A DNA stretch of 64,000 nucleotides from Saccharothrix tamanrassetensis (GTDB lineage Bacteria > Actinomycetota > Actinomycetes > Mycobacteriales > Pseudonocardiaceae), in contig NZ_JACHJN010000006.1 of the NCBI RefSeq assembly GCF_014203665.1, positions 186,001-250,000 on the forward strand. Reading direction: 5' to 3'. Each line of letters starts with the position of its first letter. The stretch's first letter is position 1. Under the pieces are notes generated by a model. The model did no database searches and was not told the DNA's origin. It saw nothing but the letters and a program-made list of their open reading frames with translations. The position numbers and the translations under genes are program-made. Shown in pieces: positions 37,527 through 46,488 of the stretch.

Positions 37527-37574
37527 CCCCGACCGGACCGAGGCCGGTGGTCGTCGTCGGCGGCGCCTGATCAC

Positions 37575-37593
37575 GCCCGACCCGTCGTCGGGC
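37575..37593. terminator. 7-bp hairpin between convergent genes
   Basis: GCCCGAC (37575-37581) and GTCGGGC (37587-37593) pair over a CCGTC loop, between the MoaD-like gene and the end of the SWIM protein gene. Confidence 0.5.
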
Positions 37594-37604
37594 GCCGGTT
37601 GGGG

Positions 37605-38423
37605 CTAGGCGTCGGCGATCCTCCGGTAGAGCGGCCGCAGTTCTTCGGTGATCGAGTGCCCCAGCACCGTCAGCGGGTCGAGCTGGTCCAGGATCGCGTC
37701 CGGGTGGCGGGCCACCGGTTCCTCCGGCTCCGGCACGGCGGGCACCTTGGGCCGCAACCAGAACGAGTCCAGCGAGTCCTCGAGCCGGGGCAGGGCGTCC
37801 TCTGCCGACTCGTCGGCGGCCGGGATCGGGTCGCGCAGTTCGCGCAGCCGGTCGAGCAGGTCCTCGCGGGACCGGCCGCGCCACGCCAGGATCTCGAACG
37901 GGTCGGTGTCGAACGATTCGGCGAGCAGGTAGCAGGTCGCCGCGAGGTGCTTGCACGGCACTTCCCAGTCCGGGCACGTGCAGTCCATGGACAGCTCGCG
38001 CAGGCTCCTCGGGAACAACGTCAACCCGAGTTCGCCGAACACCTCTTCGATCTCCGGCGGCATCTCGCCCGCGAGCAGCTTCGCCGCGAACACCGCCCGG
38101 TCGGCCAACGCGTGCTCGATCCGACGCCAGTCGTCGTCACCGAACTTCCGCACCCCGATCCGCGCCCGGTAGGGCTCCGGCCGCGACCCCATCACCAGCG
38201 CCACGACCAGACTCGTGGACAGCGAAAGGCTCATCACCTGCCCGGATCGGGCGTACCTGCGCCCGCGCTCCAGCCGCCCACCCATGCCGAACGACTCCAG
38301 CACCTCGATGAACCGCCGCGACCACCAGGTCCGGGCGATGTCACCGCGCTTACTGCGCAACGTGAGCCCGCCTTCGACCCGGACCGGCCGCGACGGGGGG
38401 TACTCGCCGTGCCAGTCGGTCAT
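37605..38423 (-). CDS. SWIM zinc-finger protein
   Basis: 272 residues. The SWIM motif is MDCTCPDWEVPCKHLAATCY (CxC, then CxH), which binds zinc and contacts DNA or protein. The N-terminal half (RGDIARTWWSRRFIEVLES) is the usual companion of SWIM in this family. The gene lies 99 bases downstream of the SNF2 helicase on the same strand, a common pairing, and likely acts with it in DNA repair or remodelling. ATG 38423 has GGGGAGG upstream. Confidence 0.92.
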   Translation of the reverse strand: MTDWHGEYPPSRPVRVEGGLTLRSKRGDIARTWWSRRFIEVLESFGMGGRLERGRRYARSGQVMSLSLSTSLVVALVMGSRPEPYRARIGVRKFGDDDWRRIEHALADRAVFAAKLLAGEMPPEIEEVFGELGLTLFPRSLRELSMDCTCPDWEVPCKHLAATCYLLAESFDTDPFEILAWRGRSREDLLDRLRELRDPIPAADESAEDALPRLEDSLDSFWLRPKVPAVPEPEEPVARHPDAILDQLDPLTVLGHSITEELRPLYRRIADA

Positions 38424-38522
38424 CCGCGCCTCCCCGCCGGCACCGACCACGCTCGACGCCTCCAACCAGGACCTGCGAGGTGTCCACGTGTGCAACGGCC
38501 CTCCGCCGAACCCACCTCGCCG

Positions 38523-41500
38523 CTACTCACCGACGGCCTCCCCGGACAGCGCGAACAGGTCCCGCAGCTCACCGGTGGACAGCTCGGTCAGCCAGTCCTC
38601 GCCCGCCCCCACCACCAGCTGCGCCAATCCGCGCTTCTCCTCGATCATCCGGTCGATCCGCTCCTCCACCGTGCCGACGCAAACGAACTTCCGCACCTGC
38701 ACGTGGTTGCGCTGCCCGATGCGGAACGCCCGGTCGGTCGCCTGGTCCTCCACCGCCGGGTTCCACCAGCGGTCCAGGTGGATGACGTGGTTGGCGGCGG
38801 TCAGGTTCAGCCCCGTGCCGCCGGCTTTCAGGGACAGCACGAAGATCGACGGGCCGTCGTCGGACTGGAAGCGGCGCACCATCTCGTCACGGGCCTTCTT
38901 GGACGTCCCGCCGTGCAGGAACAGCACTTCGGTGTCGAAGCGCGCGGCCAGGTGCGGCACGACCAAGCCACCGAACTCGGTGAACTGGGTGAAGCACAGC
39001 GCCTTGTCACCGTCGGCCAGCGCCTCGTCCAGGATTTCCTCCAGCCGCGCCACCTTGCCGGACCGCCCGGCCACCCGCGACCCGTCGCCGAGCAGCTGCG
39101 CCGGGTGGTTGCACACCTGCTTGAGCCGGGACATGGTGGCCAGCACCAGCCCCTTGCGCTTGATGCCCTCGGCCTCGGCGATCCGCGCGAACATGTCGTC
39201 GATCACCGCCTGGTACAGCGAAGCCTGCTCGGCGGTGAGCGTGCACAGCTGCTTGACCTCGATCTTGTCCGGCAGATCGGTGATGATCCGCGGATCGGTC
39301 TTCAGCCGGCGCAGCACGAACGGCCGGGTGATCCGCCGCAGCCGCACCGCCGCGTCCTCGTCGTGGTGCCGTTCGACGGGCACGGCGAACCGCGCGCGGA
39401 ACGTGTTGACCGTCCCGAGCACACCGGGGTTGACGAAGTCCATGATCGACCACAGCTCCGCCAGCCGGTTCTCCACCGGCGTCCCGGTCAGCGCCACCCG
39501 GTGCCGGGCGGGCAACGCCCGCACCGCCCTGGACTGCCGGGTCGCACTGTTCTTGACGTTCTGCGCCTCGTCCAGCACCACCCGGTCCCAACCCACCTCG
39601 GCCAGGGCGTCGACGTCCCGCGCCGCCACGGCATAGGTGGTGATCACCAGGTCGTGCCCCTGCCCGAGCCCCACCGCCGACCGCTCGACCCCGTGGTGCA
39701 CGTGCACCCGAAGCCCCGGCGTGAACCGCGCCGCCTCCCGCTGCCAGTTGCCCACCACGGACATCGGGCAGATCAGCAACGTCGGCGGCCGCGTCTCGTG
39801 CTGCCGCGTGTACGCCTCCAACGCCAGCAACTGGACCGTCTTGCCCAGTCCCATGTCGTCGGCGAGGCACGCACCCAACCCGAGCCGGTCCAGGAACACC
39901 AGCCACGACAGGCCGCGCAGCTGGTAAGGCCGCAGCGTCGCGGTCAGCCCGGCAGGCGGCTCGACCGGTTCCAGCCGGTGCTCCACCTCACCGGACAGCA
40001 GGTCGCCCAACCAACCCTCGCCACGCACCGCGTTGAGCGGCAACGGCAGGTCGGCGTCCTCCGGCCCGAACCCGGAGTGCAGCAGCACCTGCGCGGCCGA
40101 CATCTGCCCACCGCCGCGGGCCAGGAACGCGAGCCCCTCGGCCAGCCGCTTCCGGTCGACGTGCACCCACTGCTTGCGCAGCCGCACCAACGGCGTCTTG
40201 GCCTTGGCCAACGCCGACAGCTCCGCCTCGGTCAGCCGCTCGTCGCCCAGCGCGAGGTCCCAGCGGTAGTCCACCAGCACCTTCAGGCCCAGTTCGCTCT
40301 CCTTGGCGACCGCGCCGGCCGTGCCCCGACCGGCGGCGGTGAGCGTGAGCCCGAGCTGCCGGGGCTGCCGCCACCACGACGGCAACAACACCCCGAACCC
40401 GGCCTGCGCCAACAACGACGCGTGCGTGAGGAACTCGTACGCCCCGTCGACGTCGAGCACCAGCCCGGCCGGTTTCCGCTCGGTCAGCGCGCGGTCCAGC
40501 GCCGGGTAGAGCCGACTGGCCCGCCCGAGGTCGCCGAGCAGCACCTCCTGCGGCCGGGACACCCACCGCCGCAACACGGCCTCCTGCCGCCGCCAGACCT
40601 GTTGGGCGGTCACCAGCACGCTGGGCTCATCGACGGCCTGGAGCAGGAACTCCAACCGCCACCCGTCGTCACCGGGACCGCCCTGCTCCGGCGAACTCAG
40701 CCGAAAACACGTCCGCACCCGGTTCCCACGAGCCTCCCCGGCACCCCAGTCGACCACCTTGGCCCGGAGTTGGTTCACCTCGGCCGGATCGGCCTCGAAG
40801 TCGGCGACCTCACCGGCCAACGCAGCCAACCACCGCCCGACCGTGCCCCGCCCGCCTGCGCTCTGCCGGCCAGTGCCCTGCTCGCCCGCGTCCCGCTCAG
40901 CCGTGCCTCGCCCGTTGGCGCCCCGCTCGCCCGTGCCGCGCCCGTTGGCGCCCTGCTCGCCCGTGTCGCGCCCGGCCGTGTCGCGCCCGTCTGCCCCCTG
41001 CCCGGTTGTGCCCTGCCCCCTTGTGTCCTGACCTCCCGCACCCCGCTCGCCTGTGCGGTCGGTCCCGAAACCGCGGAGACGTCGTCGGACCTGTGTGTCC
41101 ACAAGGGAGTCCAGCGCGGGCTGGAGTACGTCATCGGCACCTTCGGCTGCGCGGAACGCGGAAGGCATCCCGGCCCGGAGGTCGGCGTGCCGCAACGCGT
41201 CCACACCGGACAGTGCCGCCCGCCACCGTGCCCTGGCCCGATGGCTGTCGACCTCCGGCAACACACGCCCACGTTCCACCAGGTCCTTGGCGAACGCCAC
41301 CACGTCGTGCAGGTACTTGGCGGACGCACCGGGCCGGCAGTCGGGCAGACCGGCCGGTACCTCGCCGTCCACCCAGACCACCGCGACCAGCCAGCTGCGC
41401 AGCCGCACCGCGCCACGTCGGGACGGCGCTTTCGCCAGTGGATCACGCACCAGTTCCGGCGACTCGACCGGGCCGGAGGCGTACGACGGCAGTCGCACCG

Positions 41501-41675
41501 CCAGTGAGCCCGCCGTGCCACCGACCAGCCCGGCGAGGGTGTCGCCGTCGGCGGCGAACGGGTGCTCCACCGTGGCTCGCGAAAGTCGCCCCGCCACACG
41601 GGCTGGCAATCGCGAGTCTTCGGCCCATAGCGCCAACCGACCTTCGGCCGTGCACAGGCCGTGCAGCACCAACAC
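38523..41675 (-). CDS. helZ: SNF2/Swi2-type DEAD/DEAH helicase, HelZ-like
   Basis: 1050 residues. N-terminal SNF2-associated domain starting VLVLHGLCTAEGRLALWAED, as in M. tuberculosis HelZ (Rv2101); then helicase motifs Ia-VI: Walker A ADDMGLGKTVQLLAL, DEAQ box RVVLDEAQNVKN, TGTPVENRLAELW, LKAGGTGLNLTAANHVIHLD and DRAFRIGQ. Between about 210 and 280 lies a Gly/Arg/Thr/Glu-rich low-complexity linker with near-repeats of GERGANGRGT. GTG 41675 gives the family N-terminus; an ATG at 41849 would add 58 low-complexity residues. ATP-driven DNA translocase. Confidence 0.92.
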   Translation of the reverse strand: MLVLHGLCTAEGRLALWAEDSRLPARVAGRLSRATVEHPFAADGDTLAGLVGGTAGSLAVRLPSYASGPVESPELVRDPLAKAPSRRGAVRLRSWLVAVVWVDGEVPAGLPDCRPGASAKYLHDVVAFAKDLVERGRVLPEVDSHRARARWRAALSGVDALRHADLRAGMPSAFRAAEGADDVLQPALDSLVDTQVRRRLRGFGTDRTGERGAGGQDTRGQGTTGQGADGRDTAGRDTGEQGANGRGTGERGANGRGTAERDAGEQGTGRQSAGGRGTVGRWLAALAGEVADFEADPAEVNQLRAKVVDWGAGEARGNRVRTCFRLSSPEQGGPGDDGWRLEFLLQAVDEPSVLVTAQQVWRRQEAVLRRWVSRPQEVLLGDLGRASRLYPALDRALTERKPAGLVLDVDGAYEFLTHASLLAQAGFGVLLPSWWRQPRQLGLTLTAAGRGTAGAVAKESELGLKVLVDYRWDLALGDERLTEAELSALAKAKTPLVRLRKQWVHVDRKRLAEGLAFLARGGGQMSAAQVLLHSGFGPEDADLPLPLNAVRGEGWLGDLLSGEVEHRLEPVEPPAGLTATLRPYQLRGLSWLVFLDRLGLGACLADDMGLGKTVQLLALEAYTRQHETRPPTLLICPMSVVGNWQREAARFTPGLRVHVHHGVERSAVGLGQGHDLVITTYAVAARDVDALAEVGWDRVVLDEAQNVKNSATRQSRAVRALPARHRVALTGTPVENRLAELWSIMDFVNPGVLGTVNTFRARFAVPVERHHDEDAAVRLRRITRPFVLRRLKTDPRIITDLPDKIEVKQLCTLTAEQASLYQAVIDDMFARIAEAEGIKRKGLVLATMSRLKQVCNHPAQLLGDGSRVAGRSGKVARLEEILDEALADGDKALCFTQFTEFGGLVVPHLAARFDTEVLFLHGGTSKKARDEMVRRFQSDDGPSIFVLSLKAGGTGLNLTAANHVIHLDRWWNPAVEDQATDRAFRIGQRNHVQVRKFVCVGTVEERIDRMIEEKRGLAQLVVGAGEDWLTELSTGELRDLFALSGEAVGE

Positions 41676-42039
41676 GGACACGACTCTATGCGTGAGCCGG
41701 CCTGCCGACCCGGCCGGGCGCTGGAGCCGCCCTGCACCGGCTCCGTCGGCCACGTCCGCTGCCGGCACCGGCGCTGCCGGGCATTCCGCTGCCGGGCATC
41801 GCCGCTGCCAAGCCGTGCCGTTGTTGGACTCTGCCTCGCCGTTGGTCATCGGAGTTGCCGGACCGCGCCACTGGCGGACCGTGCTCCGGCGGATTCTGTT
41901 GTGTCACGCGCCGGCACGGCGCGGCCGGGCTGGGACCGGCGGTGGTTCGGCCCACCCCCCCACGCGATCCGACCTCGGATGGGCCCGAACCGGGCGGGTC
42001 GGTGAGGGTGGACTGGTGTCGTCGTCAGGGGCCGAGGGG
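41676..42039. other. Intergenic stretch, no gene
   Basis: Holds only low-complexity GC sequence, including short repeats of GCTGCCGGGCAT near 41765-41810, and a possible N-terminal extension of the helicase frame. No tRNA, hairpin with a T-run or independent gene was seen. Confidence 0.4.
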
Positions 42040-42312
42040 TTACTGGTGCCGGCGGACCTTCGAGCGACCGGCGAGGATCGCCACGCCGACGCCTGCCAGC
42101 CCCACCTGGAGGGCCAACTCGATCCAGTCGATGCCGCCCGTGTCGGACACGCCGAAGGCCGAGGCGGCGAAGGTGCCGACCAGGGCCGCCGCGATGCCGA
42201 CCAGCACCGTCATCAGCAGCGAGATCTTCTGCTTGCCCGGTACGACGAGTCGTCCCAGGCCGCCGATGAGCACGCCGATGAACAGGGCCGAGATGATGCC
42301 GGTGATCTCCAT
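42040..42312 (-). CDS. GlsB/YeaQ/YmgE family stress-response membrane protein
   Basis: 90 residues, three transmembrane helices. IISALFIGVLIGGLGRLVVPG matches the transglycosylase-associated (Gly-rich) family signature. Small envelope proteins induced by stress in several bacteria; the molecular role is not known. ATG start. Confidence 0.9.
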   Translation of the reverse strand: MEITGIISALFIGVLIGGLGRLVVPGKQKISLLMTVLVGIAAALVGTFAASAFGVSDTGGIDWIELALQVGLAGVGVAILAGRSKVRRHQ

Positions 42313-42351
42313 GTGGTCCCCCTCCGAGCAGCTACGCGTTCACCACGAGCA

Positions 42352-42882
42352 TCACCCCTCAGTCGCCTGCGCCGGATCAGGCTTGCCCCTGACCTCGCCC
42401 TGATGTCGACCCTGAACCCCGAGGAGGTGGGCGGCCTCCGGGGACAGCGGACGGCCCGCTATGTCCGGGTCGCAGCCGACCCTGGCCAGGCGCGAGCGGA
42501 TGGACGTGGCGGAGCGTTCCAGTTGGCCGGCGATGGCCCGGATCAGGTCGGTGGTCGACGTGCCGGGTGGCGCGGCCAGCCAGGTCGCGCGCAGGTCCTC
42601 GTCCAGGTCCTGGGTCCACGGCTGGTTGGCGTTGGCGGGGCGGTGCCGGCCCGACTTCGGCGGGGGAGCGCCCAGTTTGCCCAGGGCGTCGAGGACCTGG
42701 GCGAGCAGCTTGCCCACCGAGCCGCCGGCGCCGGCCGGGAGGCGGAGGTTGCCTTCCGCGACCAGGAGACCGGACGTGTCCGTGCCGGCCACCTCCAGGA
42801 ACAGGTCCGGGTCGGCGGAGGCCCGCAGGCGGTAGGTCGTGGAGCCGATCAGGGTCTGGGTTTCGTACGTGGTTGTCGTCAT
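42352..42882 (-). CDS. Hypothetical protein with Myb/HTH-like C-terminal segment
   Basis: 176 residues. The N-terminal part (TTYRLRASADPDLFLEVAGT) is beta-rich. Residues about 90-150, WTQDLDEDLRATWLA through TSIRSRLARVGCDPD, resemble the Trp-initiated helix-turn-helix found in actinobacterial DNA-associated proteins. It follows the methyltransferase gene by 72 bases on the same strand and may belong to the restriction-modification islet. ATG 42882 starts a protein with TTTTY; a longer frame reaches 42936. Function unknown. Confidence 0.6.
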   Translation of the reverse strand: MTTTTYETQTLIGSTTYRLRASADPDLFLEVAGTDTSGLLVAEGNLRLPAGAGGSVGKLLAQVLDALGKLGAPPPKSGRHRPANANQPWTQDLDEDLRATWLAAPPGTSTTDLIRAIAGQLERSATSIRSRLARVGCDPDIAGRPLSPEAAHLLGVQGRHQGEVRGKPDPAQATEG

Positions 42883-42954
42883 GGTGATGACATTAGGGCA
42901 GGGGTACGACAATTTTGGGTCTTGGCTGGTCAGCACCCGTTTTGGTGCCGGGAG

Positions 42955-44052
42955 TCACGGGCAGAGGGGGCACTGGGGGGCGGTGCGTGCCTCGCCGGTC
43001 AGGTAGGGCTTGAGGTGTTGGGCGATGGCCCGCGCCAGGGAGGGTGGGACGGCGTTGCCGATCTGCCGGGCGACTTCGATCTTGGTGCCGCACCACTCGA
43101 AGTCGTCGGGGAAGCTCTGCAGGCGGGCGGCTTCCAGGTGGGTGATGGGGCGGTCCACGCGGTGGCCGTGTTCGCCCGGTTCCCACTGCGGGTGCAGGTA
43201 CCGGCCCTTCTCCGGCTTGTAGAACTCGGTGCGGATGGTCAGCGACGGCTCGTCCCAGCGCATCCGGCCCATCACGTCGGTCGTGCCGGTCTTCTTCTCC
43301 CGCCAGCAGCGCGGCAGCAGCGCGTCGGGCAGGTCGAACCGGCCGCCGCCGGGCGGGATGTGGCGGTAGCGCTGCACCGACATCGGGGTCGGGTTGCGGC
43401 CGATGTGCAGGTCCGGGCTCTTGTGCCGGCCGGGCAGCCGGGTGCCGAAGAACTCCACCACCGACTTGGGCAACGCCGTGGTCGTGGGTACTTCGGGCAG
43501 GCCGGTGAGCACGTCGCGGACGGTGTGCCAGCGTCCGCGCGGGTGGGTCGGCGCCGGCAGCGGGATGGGGCCGATCCGGGAGCCGATCACGATCGCGCGC
43601 CGCCTGCGTTGCGGCACGCCGAAGTCCGCCGCGAGCAGGATGCCGGCGCTCAGTTCGTAGCCCTCGGTCTCGGTCCGGAGCAGGGCGAACTCGGTGGAGG
43701 ACAGGAACCGGTCGACGTTCTCGATCACGAACACCTTCGGCCGCGCCGTGCGCACGAACCGCAGGTACTCCCGCCACAACGAGTTGCGGGGGTCGTTGAC
43801 GTCGCGGGAGCCCAGGCTGGAGAAGCCCTGGCACGGCGGACCACCCACGATCACGTCCACGGCGGGGATCCGCCGGTCGGGGATCGCGGCGATGTCGGAC
43901 CAGAACGTGTGGTCCTCGCCGAAGTTCGCCGCGTAGGTCGCGGCGGCGTGCAGGTCCCACTCGACCGACATGACGGGCCGGTACCCGCCCGCCGACGCGA
44001 ACCCGGAGGTCATGCCGCCACAGCCGGCGAACAGGTCGATCATGGACAGCAC
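42955..44052 (-). CDS. DNA (cytosine-5-)-methyltransferase
   Basis: 365 residues. C5-methyltransferase motifs in order: I DLFAGCGGMTSGF (AdoMet binding), IV GGPPCQGFSSLG with the catalytic Cys, VI IENVDRFL, VIII QRRRRAIVIGSRI, the variable target-recognition region with WREKKTGTTDVMGRM, and IX-X RQIGNAVPPSLARAIA. GTG 44052 or an in-frame ATG nine bases on are both possible. The C-terminal end has CPLC. Follows vsr within six bases. Confidence 0.95.
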   Translation of the reverse strand: MLSMIDLFAGCGGMTSGFASAGGYRPVMSVEWDLHAAATYAANFGEDHTFWSDIAAIPDRRIPAVDVIVGGPPCQGFSSLGSRDVNDPRNSLWREYLRFVRTARPKVFVIENVDRFLSSTEFALLRTETEGYELSAGILLAADFGVPQRRRRAIVIGSRIGPIPLPAPTHPRGRWHTVRDVLTGLPEVPTTTALPKSVVEFFGTRLPGRHKSPDLHIGRNPTPMSVQRYRHIPPGGGRFDLPDALLPRCWREKKTGTTDVMGRMRWDEPSLTIRTEFYKPEKGRYLHPQWEPGEHGHRVDRPITHLEAARLQSFPDDFEWCGTKIEVARQIGNAVPPSLARAIAQHLKPYLTGEARTAPQCPLCP

Positions 44053-44057
44053 GTCGG

Positions 44058-44501
44058 TCAGGCTAGCCCACCGCGCCGCGCCACCACCGTCTCCCGCACC
44101 CGGCGCGCCGCCGCGGCCGGGTCCTCGTGCTCCCACACCCGCACCGCGAGCCAGCCCGACTCGGCCAGCACCTGGTCGGTGTTGGCGTCCCGAGCCTGGT
44201 TCGTCTCGATCTTGGTGCGCCAGAAGTCGCCGTTGCGCTTCGGCCACGTGCCGTGCTCCGGGCAGCCGTGCCAGAAACAGCCGTCCACGAACACCGCGAC
44301 CTTGGCCGGCCCGAACACGACATCCGCTTCCCGCCGGACCGCGCGCACCGGCCGCTGGTGCACGCGGTAGCGCAGACCGAGCCGGTGCAGTTCACGGCGC
44401 AGCGCGATCTCGATCTCCGTGTCGCGCGAGCGCTGCTTGCTCATCCTGGCCCGGACGTCGTCCGTGGTCTCCAGCTTCGGCACCGAGCCATGATGGCTCA
44501 T
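44058..44501 (-). CDS. vsr: Very short patch repair endonuclease
   Basis: 147 residues. Vsr signature VAVFVDGCFWHGCPEHGTWP with metal/zinc ligands, and FWRTKIETNQARDANTDQVL; catalytic Asp in READVVFG. Nicks at T:G mismatches made by deamination of 5-methylcytosine produced by the neighbouring methyltransferase. ATG overlaps the stop of the upstream unknown gene (ATGA), so expression is coupled. Confidence 0.95.
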   Translation of the reverse strand: MSHHGSVPKLETTDDVRARMSKQRSRDTEIEIALRRELHRLGLRYRVHQRPVRAVRREADVVFGPAKVAVFVDGCFWHGCPEHGTWPKRNGDFWRTKIETNQARDANTDQVLAESGWLAVRVWEHEDPAAAARRVRETVVARRGGLA

Positions 44502-45229
44502 TCCGGGTACAGCACCGCGCGCAGCCTCCGGGCCGCCTGGTCGATCTGGCGCCGCGCCGGTAACGCGACCGCGCCGACGTGCTCGGACTCGGTGAGCGCG
44601 AGGTCGTGGAAGAAGAACGGTGGCATGGCGTGGACGAGGAGGGCCTCGGATCGCTGCGGCCCGCCGCGGGGGTTGAGGATCAGCCGTTCCACCCAGGCGT
44701 CGACGTTGAACACCACGTCCGCCAGCGGATGTACGCGCACGTCCAAGCCGTGCTCGCGTAAGACCGACAGGACGAAGGTGTCGCGCAGGAACGCGGTGAA
44801 GTCGGCGACCACCTTGTGGTGCATGGCTTTGCGCGCCACCGACTTGTCGGCACGGGCGTCCTCGATCGCCTCTTTCGCGGGGGTCCAGAGCATCGAGCGC
44901 GTCTTGTCGTCCGCCTCGCAGAACTCCCGGAACTCGTCCCAGCCGGGTAATCGGCCCAGGGTCTCCACCACGTGGTGGGCGACGTACGTGAACGCGAACT
45001 CGGGGCGCCAGTCGCGGATGTCGACGATGTCCGGCGGCGGCCCGGTTCGGGGCGTCGTGCGGCAGGCTTCCGCCACGTCCTGCGGTGTCACGCGGTGGAT
45101 CGCGTCGGCGTGGTGGGCCATCACGTGCTCCACGACGCGGTCGCGCTTGCGGAACCAGCCGTTGAAGTGGAATCGGGTTTCCTGGGTGACGTTGAATATC
45201 CTGCGGACGTCCATGGCTGTCGTGGTCAT
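44498..45229 (-). CDS. Unknown protein coupled to vsr and the C5-methyltransferase; restriction enzyme candidate
   Basis: 243 residues, first gene of the operon with vsr and the methyltransferase; its stop overlaps the vsr ATG. No family recognised. The N-terminal half is helical with WRPEFAFTYVAHHVVETLG; the centre has HHKVVADFTAFLRDTFVLSV; then VHPLADVVFNVDAWVERLIL and PPFFFHDLALTESEHVG. Acidic residues in LADVVFNVDAWVE could belong to a nuclease core, but no PD-(D/E)xK or HNH motif is certain. Position suggests a cognate restriction endonuclease; this is inference. Confidence 0.7.
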   Translation of the reverse strand: MTTTAMDVRRIFNVTQETRFHFNGWFRKRDRVVEHVMAHHADAIHRVTPQDVAEACRTTPRTGPPPDIVDIRDWRPEFAFTYVAHHVVETLGRLPGWDEFREFCEADDKTRSMLWTPAKEAIEDARADKSVARKAMHHKVVADFTAFLRDTFVLSVLREHGLDVRVHPLADVVFNVDAWVERLILNPRGGPQRSEALLVHAMPPFFFHDLALTESEHVGAVALPARRQIDQAARRLRAVLYPE

Positions 45230-45298
45230 GACGGAGAGGTTACGGACGGGCACCGACAGTTTCCGGAATCCGCAGGTCAGACCGGCTCCTGCGGGTGC

Positions 45299-46417
45299 CT
45301 ACGGGCGGTCGACGTCCAGGTTGGCCTTGTCGGCCGCCGCACGACCGGCCTGCCAGCCCGCTTCGCTGCGGACCGGGGTGGATTTGGTGGTGGTCTTGGT
45401 GAAGAGGGCGGTGAACAGGGTGTCCACGTCGCGCTTTCGGGCGGCCAGGACCGGTAGCAGGCGGTCGTCCGGCGGGGGCGTGTTCGCGGTTTTCAGGCGC
45501 TCGCCGATGCGGTGGGCGTAGGAGAGCAGGAACGACTTCCGGTAGGCCAGTGAGCGGGCCTCGGAGCCTTTGCGTGCTCCCTCACCGGCCGCGACCATCG
45601 CTCGGGTGGCCTGGATGAGCAGCGACGCGGAGAGGAGCTCCACGATCTCCAGGTCCAGTTCCTCGCCCACCAGGGCCACGAAACCCAGGTCGTAGACGAC
45701 GGCACGGCAGCGGTTGGCGTCGGCGACCACGTGCACCACGTGGGCTTTGCCGTCGAAGTAGCGCTTGTCCAGCCACAGCCGGCGGGAGGCGGTGGTGGGA
45801 GCCTCGGACGGCATGCGTTCCAGGGCGTGGCGGGTGACCAGTTCCTGCGCCTTCGCCGACAGGGCTTCGGCTTCGTCCGGGAACGGGGTCGACTCGGCCT
45901 TGGCCAGCAGCGAGCGCACGCGTTTGAGGATCTTCGGGTCGACGCTGTGGTGGGTGACGTCGGCCAACGGGGTTCCGGGGCGGGGGAGGATCGCGGGGAG
46001 GCCGGGGAGGGTGATCAGGACGGCCAGGAGCGCTACGACCACGGCGACGGCGTCGTCGGGCAGTTCGATGTGCCTGGTTGCCCACTGGGTGAGGTGGGGC
46101 TCCGACTCGTCCCACCAGCTGGTCGCGTCGATCTCGGCCAGCTGCTCGGTCCAGCGGGGGTGCAGCGACTTGTAGCGGGACGCGTTGCGGGCCAGTGCGT
46201 CCACGAGGAAGGAGAGAGCGCGCTCGTCTTCGTTGCGCTTCACGATCTCGTATACGTCGGCGGGTAGCCAGCCGTGGTCCCACAGGTGGTCCAGGGTCTC
46301 GTCCAGGACAGCGGCCACGGCACCGTCCACTTCGGTCGGGGATAGGCCGGCGATGCGTGGCAGTGGGGCACGGCGGTTGGCCGCGGCCCGTCGGATTGCC
46401 TCGCGCAGGGAGTCCAC
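45299..46417 (-). CDS. DUF2786 domain protein
   Basis: 372 residues. Central DUF2786 signature ILKRVRSLLAKAESTPFPDE with EALSAKAQELVTRHALER (about 190-225). The N-terminal 170 residues are helical (PTEVDGAVAAVLDETLDHLW); the C-terminal part continues helical with a basic ARSLAYRKSFLLSY stretch. DUF2786 is of unknown function and is common in phages and actinobacteria. Start GTG 46417; ribosome binding site is distant, so the start is uncertain. Divergent from the next gene. Confidence 0.75.
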   Translation of the reverse strand: MDSLREAIRRAAANRRAPLPRIAGLSPTEVDGAVAAVLDETLDHLWDHGWLPADVYEIVKRNEDERALSFLVDALARNASRYKSLHPRWTEQLAEIDATSWWDESEPHLTQWATRHIELPDDAVAVVVALLAVLITLPGLPAILPRPGTPLADVTHHSVDPKILKRVRSLLAKAESTPFPDEAEALSAKAQELVTRHALERMPSEAPTTASRRLWLDKRYFDGKAHVVHVVADANRCRAVVYDLGFVALVGEELDLEIVELLSASLLIQATRAMVAAGEGARKGSEARSLAYRKSFLLSYAHRIGERLKTANTPPPDDRLLPVLAARKRDVDTLFTALFTKTTTKSTPVRSEAGWQAGRAAADKANLDVDRP

Positions 46418-46488
46418 GATGGGTGATTCTCCCTCGTGGCACGGTGTCGCTGCGGCCGGTGGGGGTTGTGACGTGCCAGCCTCGCGCA

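Noticed and set aside
34085..37570. A 1161-codon open frame across the NTF2, acyl-CoA dehydrogenase, propeller and MoaD genes
   Set aside because: Low-complexity Arg/Gly/Val translation with no domain; it runs antisense and out of frame through four recognisable genes.
37599..41507. A 1302-codon open frame antisense to the SWIM and SNF2 genes
   Set aside because: Shadow of GC-rich third codon positions. The minus strand encodes clear SWIM and helicase motifs, the plus frame only His/Arg/Pro-rich sequence.
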